From: Salinicola avicenniae
Lineage (GTDB): Bacteria; Pseudomonadota; Gammaproteobacteria; Pseudomonadales; Halomonadaceae
Direction: 5' to 3'
Length of the DNA stretch: 64,000 bases
Assembly: GCF_023736115.1 (NCBI RefSeq)
Contig: NZ_JAKQZC010000001.1
Span: 310,001 to 374,000 of the forward strand
The notes below the pieces were generated by a model. It was not told the origin of the DNA. It ran no database searches and saw nothing but the letters and a program-made list of their open reading frames with translations. The position numbers and the translations under genes are program-made. Below are positions 51,776-60,895 of the stretch, in pieces (positions within the stretch are counted from its first letter, which is position 1; each line of letters opens with the position of its first letter).

Positions 51776-53794
51776 ATGTCTATGAAGCTGTTCGACGAGA
51801 TTCCCACCCAGCGCCCGACCACGCCTCTGCTGGATACGCTCGATACCCCGGCCGGGCTGCGCGAGATGACGCTCGCGCAGCGACGCCAGGTCGCCGACGA
51901 GCTGCGTGCCTATCTGCTCTATAGCGTCGGCGTCAGCGGGGGCCATTTCGGCGCCGGCCTCGGTGTGGTCGAACTCACCGTAGCGCTGCACCGGGCGCTC
52001 GAGACGCCCCATGACCGACTGCTCTGGGACGTGGGCCATCAGGCCTATCCGCACAAGATTCTCACCGGGCGACGCGAGGCGCTGCTCGGCATTCGCCAGT
52101 ACGGCGGCCTGGCCGCCTTTCCGCGGCGCGAGGAGTCCGAGTTCGACACCTTCGGCGTCGGCCACTCCAGCACGTCGATCTCGGCGGCGCTCGGTATGGC
52201 GCTGAGCGCGCGCACCAAGGGCGAACAGCGCCGGGTCTGCGCGGTGATCGGCGACGGCGCGCTGACCGCCGGCATGGCGTTCGAAGCCCTGGCCCACGCC
52301 GGCCACGTCAAGGCCAACCTGCTGGTGGTGCTCAACGACAACGAGATGTCGATCTCGGAGAACGTCGGTGGCATGGCGAGCTATCTGACCCGGATTCTGA
52401 CCAGCAAGCCCTACGCGGCGATGCGCGAGAACTCCAAGCGGGTGCTGTCGCATCTGCCGGGGGCGCTCGAGTTCGCGCGGCGTACCGAAGAGCACGTCAA
52501 GGGCATGATCAGTCCGGCGACGCTGTTCGAGGAGATGGGCTTCAACTACATCGGCCCGATCGACGGTCACGATTTGGCCGCGCTCGACCAGGCGCTCGAG
52601 CTGCTGCGCGACCAGGAAGGGCCGCAGTTCCTGCACGTGCGCACGCGCAAGGGGCGCGGCTTCCGCCCGGCGGAGTCCGATCCGATCGGCTTCCATGCGA
52701 TCACCAAGCTGGAGAGGACGCCGCCGACGCCGCCCAGGGTCGACGACATCACGCCGCCGGACTCTTCATTGCGCCCCAAGCCGCGCAGCGATGATTCCAT
52801 GCGCCCGACGCCGCGCAGCGATGACGCCATGCGGCCGAAGCCGCGCAAGTACTGTAACGTCTTCGGCGACTGGCTGTGCGACATGGCGGCGGCGGATGCG
52901 CGCCTGATTGGCATCACGCCCGCGATGCGCGAGGGCTCCGACCTGATCCGCTTCTCGCAGACCTATCCCGAGCGCTACTACGACGTGGCGATTGCCGAGC
53001 AGCATGCGGTGACGCTGGCCGCGGGCATGGCCTGCGAGGCCATGAAGCCGGTCGTGGCGATCTACTCGACCTTCCTGCAGCGCGGCTACGATCAGCTGAT
53101 TCACGACGTCGCCGTGCAGCACCTCGATGTCACCTTCGCCATCGACCGCGCCGGCCTGGTCGGCGAGGACGGTCCGACGCACCACGGTGCGCTCGATCTT
53201 TCGTTCCTGCGCTGCGTGCCCGGGCTCATCGTGCTGGCGCCGGCGGACGAAGCCGAATGCCGAGCGATGCTCTCCACCGCCTACGCGCACGACGGCCCGG
53301 CGGCGGTGCGCTATCCGCGCGGCACGGGGCCCGGCAGCGAGATTCCCGCCGACCTCGAGGCGCGCATTCCGCTCGGCAAGGCCGAGATCCGTCGCGAGCG
53401 CCAGGACGATGACGCGAGCCGCGATGGTCCGCGCATTGCGCTGCTCGCCTTCGGTAGCCTCAATACGCCGGCGGCCGAGGTCGCGGCCACGCTGAACGCG
53501 ACCCACCTCAACATGCGTTCGGTCAAACCACTCGATGGCGAGGCGGTGCTGGCCGCCGCGCGCGAGCACGATCTGGTCGTCACGCTGGAGGAGAACGTGG
53601 TCGCCGGTGGTGCCGGCAGTGGCGTCAACGAGCTGCTGGCGGCGGCGGGCGTTCAGGTCGCGCTGCTCAACCTGGGCATTCCCGATGCGTTCGTCGAGCA
53701 CGGCAAGCCGGCGGAGCTGCTACGCGACTGCGGGCTGGATGCCGAGGGCATCGAACGAGCGATTCGCCGGCGTCTCTCATCCCTGACTGAATAA
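51776..53794 (+). CDS. dxs: 1-deoxy-D-xylulose-5-phosphate synthase
   Basis: This is the first enzyme of the MEP isoprenoid pathway. The TPP site ([14 protein letters not shown] near 160), the His-containing [14 protein letters not shown] near 85, catalytic Glu in [10 protein letters not shown] near 382 and [11 protein letters not shown] near 407 are all present. At 672 residues it is longer than the usual 620-640, because the linker between the first two domains carries a 10-residue tandem repeat (residues 332-358). It lies 11 nt after ispA. Confidence 0.96.
   Translation: MSMKLFDEIPTQRPTTPLLDTLDTPAGLREMTLAQRRQVADELRAYLLYSVGVSGGHFGAGLGVVELTVALHRALETPHDRLLWDVGHQAYPHKILTGRREALLGIRQYGGLAAFPRREESEFDTFGVGHSSTSISAALGMALSARTKGEQRRVCAVIGDGALTAGMAFEALAHAGHVKANLLVVLNDNEMSISENVGGMASYLTRILTSKPYAAMRENSKRVLSHLPGALEFARRTEEHVKGMISPATLFEEMGFNYIGPIDGHDLAALDQALELLRDQEGPQFLHVRTRKGRGFRPAESDPIGFHAITKLERTPPTPPRVDDITPPDSSLRPKPRSDDSMRPTPRSDDAMRPKPRKYCNVFGDWLCDMAAADARLIGITPAMREGSDLIRFSQTYPERYYDVAIAEQHAVTLAAGMACEAMKPVVAIYSTFLQRGYDQLIHDVAVQHLDVTFAIDRAGLVGEDGPTHHGALDLSFLRCVPGLIVLAPADEAECRAMLSTAYAHDGPAAVRYPRGTGPGSEIPADLEARIPLGKAEIRRERQDDDASRDGPRIALLAFGSLNTPAAEVAATLNATHLNMRSVKPLDGEAVLAAAREHDLVVTLEENVVAGGAGSGVNELLAAAGVQVALLNLGIPDAFVEHGKPAELLRDCGLDAEGIERAIRRRLSSLTE
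52769..52849 (+). repeat. 30-bp tandem repeat inside dxs (10-residue units)
   Basis: Two full units and a 21-bp part unit encode [20 protein letters not shown] and MRPKPRK. It sits in the linker between the thiamine-binding and pyrimidine-binding domains and keeps frame. Confidence 0.9.
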
Positions 53795-53811
53795 CGAACA
53801 ACGGATACTCC

Positions 53812-54588
53812 ATGCTGTTTTTGATTCTTATCGGTGCCTTCATCGGCTATCTGGCGGGCAAGCTGCCCGGACTCATCATCGGCGGCGGTATCGGCTGGTG
53901 GCTTTACAACCGCATGCGCAAATCGCTGCTGGGCCGCGTGGTCAACGTGCAGCATCAGCTGCTCGACTCCTCTTTTGCCGTCATGGGCTGCGTCTGCAAG
54001 GCGGACGGCCATATCACTCAGGACGAGATCCGTGCCGCCGAGATGTGGTTCGATCGCATGCATCTCAACACCGAGCAGCGCGAACGCGCCAAGGCGGCGT
54101 TCAATCGTGGCAAGGCGCCGGATTTCGATCTCGATGCCGAAGTGGCCAAAGTACGCCAGATCACCGGTGGCCAGCGTGTGCTGCTGCAGGTATTTCTGCA
54201 GGTGCAGCTCACGGCGATCGCAGCCGACGGCCAGATGCATCCGGCCGAGCATGAGATGCTCAAGCGGGTCGCGCGCGGGCTCGGTTTCTCGGAGGCCGAG
54301 ATCCAGCAGATCGAGGCGATGCTGCGCGGTGGCGCGCAGCCGGGTGGCGGCAGCCAGGCCAGCAGCGGTCTCTCGCTGGAGGATGCCTACCGCGTACTGG
54401 GCGTCTCCGAGGAGGTTTCCGATGCCGAGCTCAAGCGTGCCTATCGCAAGCTGATGAGCGAGAACCACCCGGACAAGCTCGCCGGCAAGGGACTCCCCGA
54501 GAGCATGCGCGAGGTTGCCAAGGAGCGCTCAGCCGAGATCAGCAACGCCTACGAACTGATTCGCAAGCAGCGCGCCGGCACGGCCTAG
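53812..54588 (+). CDS. djlA: Co-chaperone DjlA
   Basis: This 258-residue protein has an N-terminal transmembrane segment with a Gly-rich helix (LIGAFIGYLAGKLPGLIIGGGIGWW), a TerB-like acidic helical domain (ADGHITQDEI; ADGQMHPAEH), a Gly/Ser linker and a C-terminal J domain (EDAYRVLGVSE ... HPDKL). This is the DjlA order. It anchors DnaK activity at the inner membrane, for example in envelope stress signalling. Confidence 0.93.
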   Translation: MLFLILIGAFIGYLAGKLPGLIIGGGIGWWLYNRMRKSLLGRVVNVQHQLLDSSFAVMGCVCKADGHITQDEIRAAEMWFDRMHLNTEQRERAKAAFNRGKAPDFDLDAEVAKVRQITGGQRVLLQVFLQVQLTAIAADGQMHPAEHEMLKRVARGLGFSEAEIQQIEAMLRGGAQPGGGSQASSGLSLEDAYRVLGVSEEVSDAELKRAYRKLMSENHPDKLAGKGLPESMREVAKERSAEISNAYELIRKQRAGTA

Positions 54589-54744
54589 CGCCTGTCTGTC
54601 CGGCGCCGTCCAGGCCGGCAGGAGGATGTGCGCGGGGCGATGCGCCATCGCGACGCGTCTTGCGCAGGGCGGTTGCTTCCGTCGCCACGAGACGCTTAGA
54701 TGGGGGATTGATCCGCAGGATTGCCGCCACAGGGACGTCGCCGC

Positions 54745-55347
54745 ATGACCGCCAAGGCCGGACTCTACCGCACTGCCGCCCGCCTGCTGGGGACCATCGA
54801 TCACAGCGGTTGGGTGTTGCGCTATCGCTACGGTGATCGGCGACTGCTCGAAGATGTCGTCCTGCCGGCGCTCGATCGTGACCCGCACGTGGCCACCGTC
54901 CTGCTGGTCGGCTGCGCCTGGTATACCCGCCACTATCCCACCCTGCTGCCGGCGACCGATGTCGTCACCATGGAGATCGACCCCGCCAAGTCGGCCTTCG
55001 GCGGTGATCGGCATATCGTCGCCAACATGGCCGACATCGCCGCGCATCTTGCCCCGGAGAGCCTGGATGCGGTGGTCTGCAACGGCGTGCTCGGCTGGGG
55101 GCTGGACGAGCGCGCGCTGATCGAAAGCGCCTTTGCCGGCGCCGCGGCCTGCCTCAAGCCCGGTGGGCTGCTGCTGCTCGGCTGGAACGACATCGCCCCG
55201 CGAAATAGCTGTCCGCCGCACGAAATCGACGCGCTCGAGGCCCTGGACGCCGTCGATATCCCGGGGCTCGGCACGCACTCGCTGATCGCGCTGGAACGCA
55301 ATCAGCACTGCTATCAGGCCTGGCGCAAGCCGATGACGGGCGGCTGA
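54745..55347 (+). CDS. SAM-dependent methyltransferase-like protein
   Basis: This 200-residue protein has VATVLLVGCAWYT (motif I position, but lacking the classical G-x-G), TMEIDPAKSAFGG (acidic end of strand 2), LDAVVCNGVLGWGLD (motif II) and LKPGGLLLLGWND (motif III). This is a class I methyltransferase layout with a weak SAM loop, so catalytic activity is uncertain. AGGGA precedes the ATG at 54745. No partner gene indicates the substrate. Confidence 0.7.
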   Translation: MTAKAGLYRTAARLLGTIDHSGWVLRYRYGDRRLLEDVVLPALDRDPHVATVLLVGCAWYTRHYPTLLPATDVVTMEIDPAKSAFGGDRHIVANMADIAAHLAPESLDAVVCNGVLGWGLDERALIESAFAGAAACLKPGGLLLLGWNDIAPRNSCPPHEIDALEALDAVDIPGLGTHSLIALERNQHCYQAWRKPMTGG

Positions 55348-55435
55348 GGGCGAACGCTGATTGCCGGCCACTGTGGTTGGCTGTCAGTTCCGGTCACGCC
55401 TACGCTGACAGGCGTCGCCCCTCAAGGAGCCCGCC

Positions 55436-55924
55436 ATGTCCCCCATTCTGCACACGCTTGTCGTCGGTGCGCTCAGCTTTGTCGCGCTGATCGCCATTAT
55501 CCGTCTGTCGGGCAAACGTACGCTGTCGAAATGGAACGCCTTCGATTTCGTCGTCACCATTGCTCTGGGGTCGACGCTGTCGACGGCGCTGATCTCGACC
55601 GATGTCTCCCTCATGCAGAGCCTCGTGGCGTTCGTGCTGATCGTCGCGCTGCAGTTCGTGATCACCTTCTCCTCGGTGCGTTCGCGCCGCATCAAGAATC
55701 TGGTCAAATCGCAGCCGACACTGCTGCTGGAGGCGGGGCGGTTTCGCACCGAGACGATGCGTCGCGAGCGCGTGGTGGAAGCGGAAATCCGCGCGGCCAT
55801 TCGCGAGAACGGCATCGCCGATGTAGAAACGGTGCAGGCGGTGGTACTGGAAACCGACGGCACTTTCAGCGTGATTGCGGAGGCTGGTACCAGTCATTCC
55901 GCGTTGATCGGCGTGGCACGCTAG
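55436..55924 (+). CDS. DUF421 (YetF/YcaP) membrane protein
   Basis: This 162-residue protein has three N-terminal transmembrane helices with RLSGKRTLSKWNAFDFVVTIALGS between them, the DUF421 signature, followed by a small cytosolic domain (SQPTLLLEAGRFRTETMRRERV). AAGGAG precedes the ATG. The family function is poorly defined. Confidence 0.85.
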   Translation: MSPILHTLVVGALSFVALIAIIRLSGKRTLSKWNAFDFVVTIALGSTLSTALISTDVSLMQSLVAFVLIVALQFVITFSSVRSRRIKNLVKSQPTLLLEAGRFRTETMRRERVVEAEIRAAIRENGIADVETVQAVVLETDGTFSVIAEAGTSHSALIGVAR

Positions 55925-55961
55925 CCGGTGGCGCGGTTGACAAGGAGGCCGGGGGCAAACC

Positions 55962-55983
55962 GGGGCCGACCGAGGTCGGCCCC
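55962..55983. terminator. Hairpin between convergent DUF421 and TRAP genes
   Basis: GGGGCCGACC-GA-GGTCGGCCCC is a near-continuous palindrome in the 65-bp gap between two convergent stops. It has no T tract; probably a bidirectional terminator. Confidence 0.65.
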
Positions 55984-55989
55984 GCGGCG

Positions 55990-58176
55990 TCAGGGAACGG
56001 CGACGCCCGGTCGGCCACCGCCATTGCTGGCGCGACGCTGGATCACGATCAGCAGGGCGACAATGGCGGCGCCCGCCAGGTCGGAGTAGATCCCGCCGTA
56101 GATCATGCATAGCGCACCCACGAACATGACGACCCGCTGCCACAAGCGGACCGGGCCGAAGAACCAGGCCTGGACCGTGGCCGCCAGCAGCACGATACCC
56201 ACGGTGGCGGTGACGCCGACGCGCAGGATCTGCAGCCAACTGCCTTCCATCAGCATGGCCGGGCTGTAGAAGAACATGAACGGCACGATGAAGGCAGCCA
56301 GGCCGATCTTGAACGAGGCCACCGAGGTGCCCATGGCGTTGTCGCCGGAGATGCCCGCCGCCGCGTAGGACGCGAGTGCCACGGGCGGGGTGATCGCGGA
56401 GACCACCGCGAAGTAGAACACGAAGAAGTGGGCCACCAGAGGCTGAATGCCGATGCCGATCAGCCCCGGCGCGACCACCGAAGCAGCCACGGCGTAGGCC
56501 GCGGTGGTTGGCATGCCCATCCCCAGCAGGATGCTGATCAGCATGGCGAAGAAGAGCGCCAGCAGCTGGCTGAAGCCGGCCATGCCCAGCAAGAGCGAGG
56601 AGAAACGGGCGCCGACGCCGGTCAGGCCAATGACGCCGACGATCAGCCCCGCACAGGCGCAGACGGCAATGATCTGGATCGACATGTTGCCGCCGAGCTG
56701 CAGCGCCCGCAGGATCGCGACCGGTCCCATCTTGTGCGGCGAAATCCAGCTGACGATCGCGGCCGAAGCCGTCGCCAGCGTGCCCGCTCGAATCACCGAG
56801 TAGCCCATGAATAGGGCGACGATCAGGATAATGATCGGCGCGAACAAGTAGGCCTGCTTGGCCAGCGTCACGAAGCGCGGAATTTCGTCCTTGCGCATGC
56901 CGCGCATGCCCTTGCGCGCGGCCTCGAAGTCGACCATGAAGTAGACGGAGGCGAAGTAGAGGATCGCCGGAATCACCGCCGCGATGGCGATGTCGGTATA
57001 GGGGATACCGGTGATCTCGGCCATGATGAAGGCGCCAGCGCCCATGATCGGCGGCATGATCTGCCCGCCGGTGGAGGCTGCCGCCTCGATGGCCCCGGCG
57101 CTGCGGCCGGGATAGCCCACTTTCTTCATCAGCGGGATCGTCAGCGAACCGGTGGAGACCACGTTGCCGGCGCTGGTGCCGTTGATCATGCCCATCAGGC
57201 CGGAAGCGAAGATCGAGACCTTGGCTGGACCGCCACGCGCGCGACCGGCCGCGGCGAAGGCGAAGTTGACGAAGTAGTCGCCGACCTTCGAGGCCTGCAG
57301 GAAGGCGGCGAAGATGATGAACAGGATAATGTAGGTCGAAGAGACGGCGGTCGTCGGCCCGAGCACGCCGGCGTCAGTGTAGACCTGGCTGAAGAAGCGG
57401 TTGAGCGACAGTCCCGGATAGCCAAGAAAGCCCGGCAGCCAGGGGCCGATGAAGACGTAGGCGATGAACAACCCGGCGATTACTACCAGCGCCATGCCGG
57501 CGACGCGACGGGTCAGCTCCAGAATCAGCATCGAGCCGGCGATCGCCGCCCAAGAGATGCCGATCGGCGCGAACGCGGTGCCGGTGGAGGCGCGCATCGG
57601 CGAGTTGAACATCATCAGCAGATAGCTCGAGGCGGCAGCAGCGGCTACCATCAGCACCAGTTCGGCGATCGGCAAGCGCCCGCGCGTGCGGCGAATGCAC
57701 CAGGAGAGCAGGATAGCACCGGCCGTGGCGACGATCAGCGGTGCGCCGAACTGCCAGGTTTCGACGGCCGGCTCGATGCGCAGGGCACCGCCAGCCATCG
57801 CCTGGCGCATGAGGAAGACTTGCACCAGCGCATAGCCGGCAGGTAGCAGCAGCAGTGCGGCCAGGCCATCCAGCCAGCGTGGCGAGGCGCTCGCCTCGTC
57901 GTCGACGAAGCGCGCGCCGGTATAGAGACCGAACCCGAGAATCAGGGCGCCGCAGACGTGGAGGATGCGGAACGTCCAGGTCTCGATCGGATAGAGGTTC
58001 AGCGTGATCAGGTGAAAGCTGGTGTAGGCCACCGCCAGGCCGGCGAACAGCCACCATTTCCAGCCTTCGAAGAGACGGCGGCCGGGCTCGACAACGTCTT
58101 CGTCAACGCCGTCGGCGATGATCCGATCGTCCTCGGGGCCGGGCTTATCGTGCCGGGGGGCGGTGTCTTGAGTCAT
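55990..58176 (-). CDS. TAXI-type TRAP transporter fused permease (DctQM)
   Basis: This 728-residue inner-membrane protein fuses the small (DctQ) and large (DctM) TRAP subunits, with about 18 hydrophobic segments. DctM landmarks are GTSAGNVVSTGSLTIPLMKKVGYP near 345, EAAASTGGQIMPPIMGAGAF near 375 and LLGMGMPTTAAYA near 545. The N-terminal 40 residues are charged. It follows the TAXI binding-protein gene by 84 nt, a gap holding an imperfect GC-rich hairpin. AAGGAA precedes the ATG. It imports an unknown carboxylate by sodium symport. Confidence 0.93.
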   Translation of the reverse strand: MTQDTAPRHDKPGPEDDRIIADGVDEDVVEPGRRLFEGWKWWLFAGLAVAYTSFHLITLNLYPIETWTFRILHVCGALILGFGLYTGARFVDDEASASPRWLDGLAALLLLPAGYALVQVFLMRQAMAGGALRIEPAVETWQFGAPLIVATAGAILLSWCIRRTRGRLPIAELVLMVAAAAASSYLLMMFNSPMRASTGTAFAPIGISWAAIAGSMLILELTRRVAGMALVVIAGLFIAYVFIGPWLPGFLGYPGLSLNRFFSQVYTDAGVLGPTTAVSSTYIILFIIFAAFLQASKVGDYFVNFAFAAAGRARGGPAKVSIFASGLMGMINGTSAGNVVSTGSLTIPLMKKVGYPGRSAGAIEAAASTGGQIMPPIMGAGAFIMAEITGIPYTDIAIAAVIPAILYFASVYFMVDFEAARKGMRGMRKDEIPRFVTLAKQAYLFAPIIILIVALFMGYSVIRAGTLATASAAIVSWISPHKMGPVAILRALQLGGNMSIQIIAVCACAGLIVGVIGLTGVGARFSSLLLGMAGFSQLLALFFAMLISILLGMGMPTTAAYAVAASVVAPGLIGIGIQPLVAHFFVFYFAVVSAITPPVALASYAAAGISGDNAMGTSVASFKIGLAAFIVPFMFFYSPAMLMEGSWLQILRVGVTATVGIVLLAATVQAWFFGPVRLWQRVVMFVGALCMIYGGIYSDLAGAAIVALLIVIQRRASNGGGRPGVAVP

Positions 58177-58260
58177 AGAGGTGCTTCCTTGTTCAACGCG
58201 CGGCGCGGAGCCGCGCGATAGCGAAAAACGGCGCCGCCCCCGCGAGGGAGCGGCGGCCGA

Positions 58261-59259
58261 TCACTCGTGGATCAGGGACGGGTCGATCTCATAGCCGTTT
58301 TCCTCGTACCAGCGTGCGGCGCCCGGATGGAACGGCAGCACGGTGTTGTACTCGAGGTTCTCCGGCACGCTGTTGGCGGCGCTGCGATGGATATCGCGCA
58401 TGCGGTCGTTGTTTTCCATGCTCAGCTTGGTGATTTCGTAGACGAAGCTCTCCGGAAGGTCGCAGTTGGCAATGGTGAAATTCCACATCGAGACCGCGCG
58501 GGCATCGTCCTCGAGCGTGCTGTAGGTGCTGGCCGGAATGGTGAAGGCCGAGACCGGGAAGGCATCGATCACCTGCTGCTGTTCCTCCTCGGTGAACTCG
58601 ATGATGTTGACGTCCGTCTGCACTTCGAGCTGGCTGACCGCCGGGATCGGAATGCCGGCGGCGAAGGCCACCACGTCGATCAGGCCGTCCTGCAGCTGAC
58701 CACCGAGATCCGACCAGCCGCCGTTGCGGCGTTCGAAGTCCACGCCGAGAGTCTCGAGGATGGCCGGGAAATAGGTGTCGGAGGTGGAGGCGGCCGGGCC
58801 GAAACCGATGCGCGCACCGTCGGGGATTTCGGAGATCGAAGTGATGCCGCTGCTGGAGAGCGCGGCGATCGAGAAGGGCGTCTCGTACATGGGGAAGAGG
58901 GCGCAGACGTTATCCATCGCCATGCCTGGTGCCAGCGGGCTTTCGCCGTTCAGCGCCTGGGCTGCCGGTCCCATGGTGGTCAGCCCCAGCGCGACATCGC
59001 CGCTGTGAACCAGTGCCATGTTCTGGGTCGGTCCGCCGGTGATCTCGCCACCGCCGGAGATGCCGAGTTCGTCGGCGATCAGGTTGGCCCAGCCCGAGCC
59101 GTAGACGTAGTAGGTGCCGCCCTGGCTGGCGGTGGCCACGGTAATGCTGTCCGGCCAGTCGCTGCGGTCGCTCTCTTCGGCGGCCTGCGTGACCACGGAA
59201 ACGGTCGCCAGCGTGGTGGCAACGGTGAGCGCGAGGGTCGTGCGTGCAATCTGTGGCAT
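58261..59259 (-). CDS. TAXI-family TRAP transporter solute-binding protein
   Basis: This 332-residue protein has a signal peptide (cut after TQAAE-like AQA site near 26) and the TAXI hallmarks ITVATASQGGTYYVYGSGWANLI and SGGGEITGGPTQNMALVHSGDVALGLTT. It captures the substrate in the periplasm for the fused permease. A sigma-54 promoter and paired palindromes lie upstream, and a DctBD-like system follows the region. Confidence 0.93.
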   Translation of the reverse strand: MPQIARTTLALTVATTLATVSVVTQAAEESDRSDWPDSITVATASQGGTYYVYGSGWANLIADELGISGGGEITGGPTQNMALVHSGDVALGLTTMGPAAQALNGESPLAPGMAMDNVCALFPMYETPFSIAALSSSGITSISEIPDGARIGFGPAASTSDTYFPAILETLGVDFERRNGGWSDLGGQLQDGLIDVVAFAAGIPIPAVSQLEVQTDVNIIEFTEEEQQQVIDAFPVSAFTIPASTYSTLEDDARAVSMWNFTIANCDLPESFVYEITKLSMENNDRMRDIHRSAANSVPENLEYNTVLPFHPGAARWYEENGYEIDPSLIHE

Positions 59260-59330
59260 GGTGCGTGCTCCGGTGTCGTGGATAGCGGGCGTGTCGATCT
59301 CGGGCCGACGCGTCCTTCACCGAAGTCATG

Positions 59331-59345
59331 GCAAGGCATGAGCCA
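59331..59345 (-). promoter_or_regulatory. Sigma-54 (-24/-12) promoter for the TAXI TRAP operon
   Basis: On the minus strand TGGCTCATGCCTTGC fits TGGCAC-N5-TTGC with one mismatch and has the required GG-N10-GC spacing. It lies about 72 nt before the TAXI start. The adjacent regulator has the GAFTGA loop used to activate sigma-54. Confidence 0.78.
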
Positions 59346-59368
59346 CTTCCTGCGATTGGCTTTTGTTT

Positions 59369-59385
59369 CAGTCAGTTACTGACTG
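59369..59385. promoter_or_regulatory. Palindrome upstream of the sigma-54 promoter
   Basis: CAGTCAGT-T-ACTGACTG has perfect 8-bp arms around one base, 24 nt upstream of the -24 element. It could bind a second regulator or IHF-assisting factor; the ligand is unknown. Confidence 0.55.
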
Positions 59386-59422
59386 GTAATTACACTTTAG
59401 TCACAGACCGGTTTCGCGCGAA

Positions 59423-59473
59423 ATGGCGGTTATTCGCACGCCCGCTACCGCCGAATGTGCGGAAATCCGCACA
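59423..59473. promoter_or_regulatory. Paired upstream activator sites for the DctD-like regulator
   Basis: TGTGCGGA-AA-TCCGCACA (59456-59473) is a perfect palindrome. ATGGCGGTTATTCGCACG (59423-59440) is a degenerate copy with 11 of 18 matches. Centres are 33 bp apart and lie about 100-130 bp upstream of the -12 element, typical of enhancer sites for NtrC-class activators. Confidence 0.7.
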
Positions 59474-59494
59474 TCGGCACATCGGCACATTGAT

Positions 59495-60895
59495 CTAGCG
59501 GGAGCTGTCGGTCGCTTCGTCCCCCTGCCGGCGATAGGCTTCGGCGCGCAGCCCGTATTTTTTCAGCTTGTCGTAGAGGGTCTTGCGCGGTACACCGAGA
59601 TGCTCGCAGACCTCGTTCATGCGCCCGCGGCAGCGGGTCAGCGCCTGGTCGATCAGGCTCTTTTCGAACATTTCCACCTGCTGAGAGAGGGCCATGTCGC
59701 CTCCGGCACCCTCGCTGTCGCCCATCAGCGCTTCGAGTCGATAGTCCCAGGCGCTGCCGATCAGCACGTAGCGCTCGGCCAGATTGCGTAGCTCACGCAC
59801 GTTGCCGGGCCAGTCGTGGGCGAGCAGGGCGGACAGGCCGGCGCTGTCGAGCGGCGGTGCCTCCTGGCCACTACGCGTGGCGGCGACCACCGCGAAGTGT
59901 TGAAAGAGCAGCGGAATATCCTCGCGGCGCTCGCGCAGCGGTGGAATGGGAAGGGTCACGACGTTGAGCCGGTAATAGAGGTCTTCTCGGAACTGGCCGG
60001 CTTCGGCGGCCGCCTTGAGATCGATCTTGGTCGCCGCGATCACCCGGATATCGAGTTCGATGGCGTTGTTGGAGCCAAGTCGCTCGACGGCACGCTCCTG
60101 AAGTACGCGCAGCAGACGCACCTGCAGACTCATCGGCATCGACTCGATCTCGTCGAGAAAGACGGTGCCGCCTTGAGCATGCTCGAACTTGCCGATTCGC
60201 CGTTCGACGGCGCCGGTAAAGGCGCCCTTCTCGTGGCCGAAGAGCTCGGATTCGATAATGCTTTCCGGCACGGCGCCGCAGTTGATAGCCACGAACGGGG
60301 CGCCGCTGCGCCGGCTGCGTTCATGGATGGCTCGGGCAATCAGGTCCTTGCCGGCGCCCGTCTCGCCGAACAACAGCACGTCGGCCTCGACCTGGCTGAT
60401 GCGCGAGACCATGGTGGCGAGTCGCGCGATGGATTCGGTGCGCCCAACCAGCCGTGGCCCCGGCGCGGACTGCTGGGCTTCCAGTTCGGCGCGCAGGTGA
60501 CGATTCTCCAGCGCCAGACGACGAGTTTCGACACCCCTTCGGACGACTTCGACCAGTTGGTCGCCAGCAAAGGGTTTTTCCAGGAAGTCCCAGGCGCCGT
60601 CGCGCATCGCGGTCACGGCCGTGGAGACATCGCCGTGGCCGGTGATCAGAATCACCGGCAGGTCCGGGTCGCGGCCATGAATTTCCCGCAGCAGTGCCAT
60701 GCCATCCATGCCGGGCATGCGGATATCACTGACCACGACGCCGGCAAAATCCTCGCCCAGCACGGCCAGGGCCTCCTCGGCGCTGGCCACCGGCCGAGGC
60801 TGGTAGCCGGCCAGCTCGAGCGTCTGTCCCGTGGTGAAGCGCATATGGGGTTCGTCGTCGACGATGAGTACCGGCGTGTCCGGGCTGTCATTCAT
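59495..60895 (-). CDS. Sigma-54-dependent response regulator, DctD-like
   Basis: This 466-residue protein has a receiver domain (VDDEP, phosphoacceptor Asp in VVVSDIRMPGMDG, late Lys in EKPF), an AAA+ domain (Walker A GETGAGKD, KGAFTGAVER loop, Walker B GGTVFLDEIE, R-finger region DLYYRLNVV) and a Fis-type HTH (MNEVCEHLGVPRKTLYDKLKKYGL). It overlaps the kinase gene by 8 nt. It likely activates the TAXI TRAP promoter. Confidence 0.93.
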   Translation of the reverse strand: MNDSPDTPVLIVDDEPHMRFTTGQTLELAGYQPRPVASAEEALAVLGEDFAGVVVSDIRMPGMDGMALLREIHGRDPDLPVILITGHGDVSTAVTAMRDGAWDFLEKPFAGDQLVEVVRRGVETRRLALENRHLRAELEAQQSAPGPRLVGRTESIARLATMVSRISQVEADVLLFGETGAGKDLIARAIHERSRRSGAPFVAINCGAVPESIIESELFGHEKGAFTGAVERRIGKFEHAQGGTVFLDEIESMPMSLQVRLLRVLQERAVERLGSNNAIELDIRVIAATKIDLKAAAEAGQFREDLYYRLNVVTLPIPPLRERREDIPLLFQHFAVVAATRSGQEAPPLDSAGLSALLAHDWPGNVRELRNLAERYVLIGSAWDYRLEALMGDSEGAGGDMALSQQVEMFEKSLIDQALTRCRGRMNEVCEHLGVPRKTLYDKLKKYGLRAEAYRRQGDEATDSSR

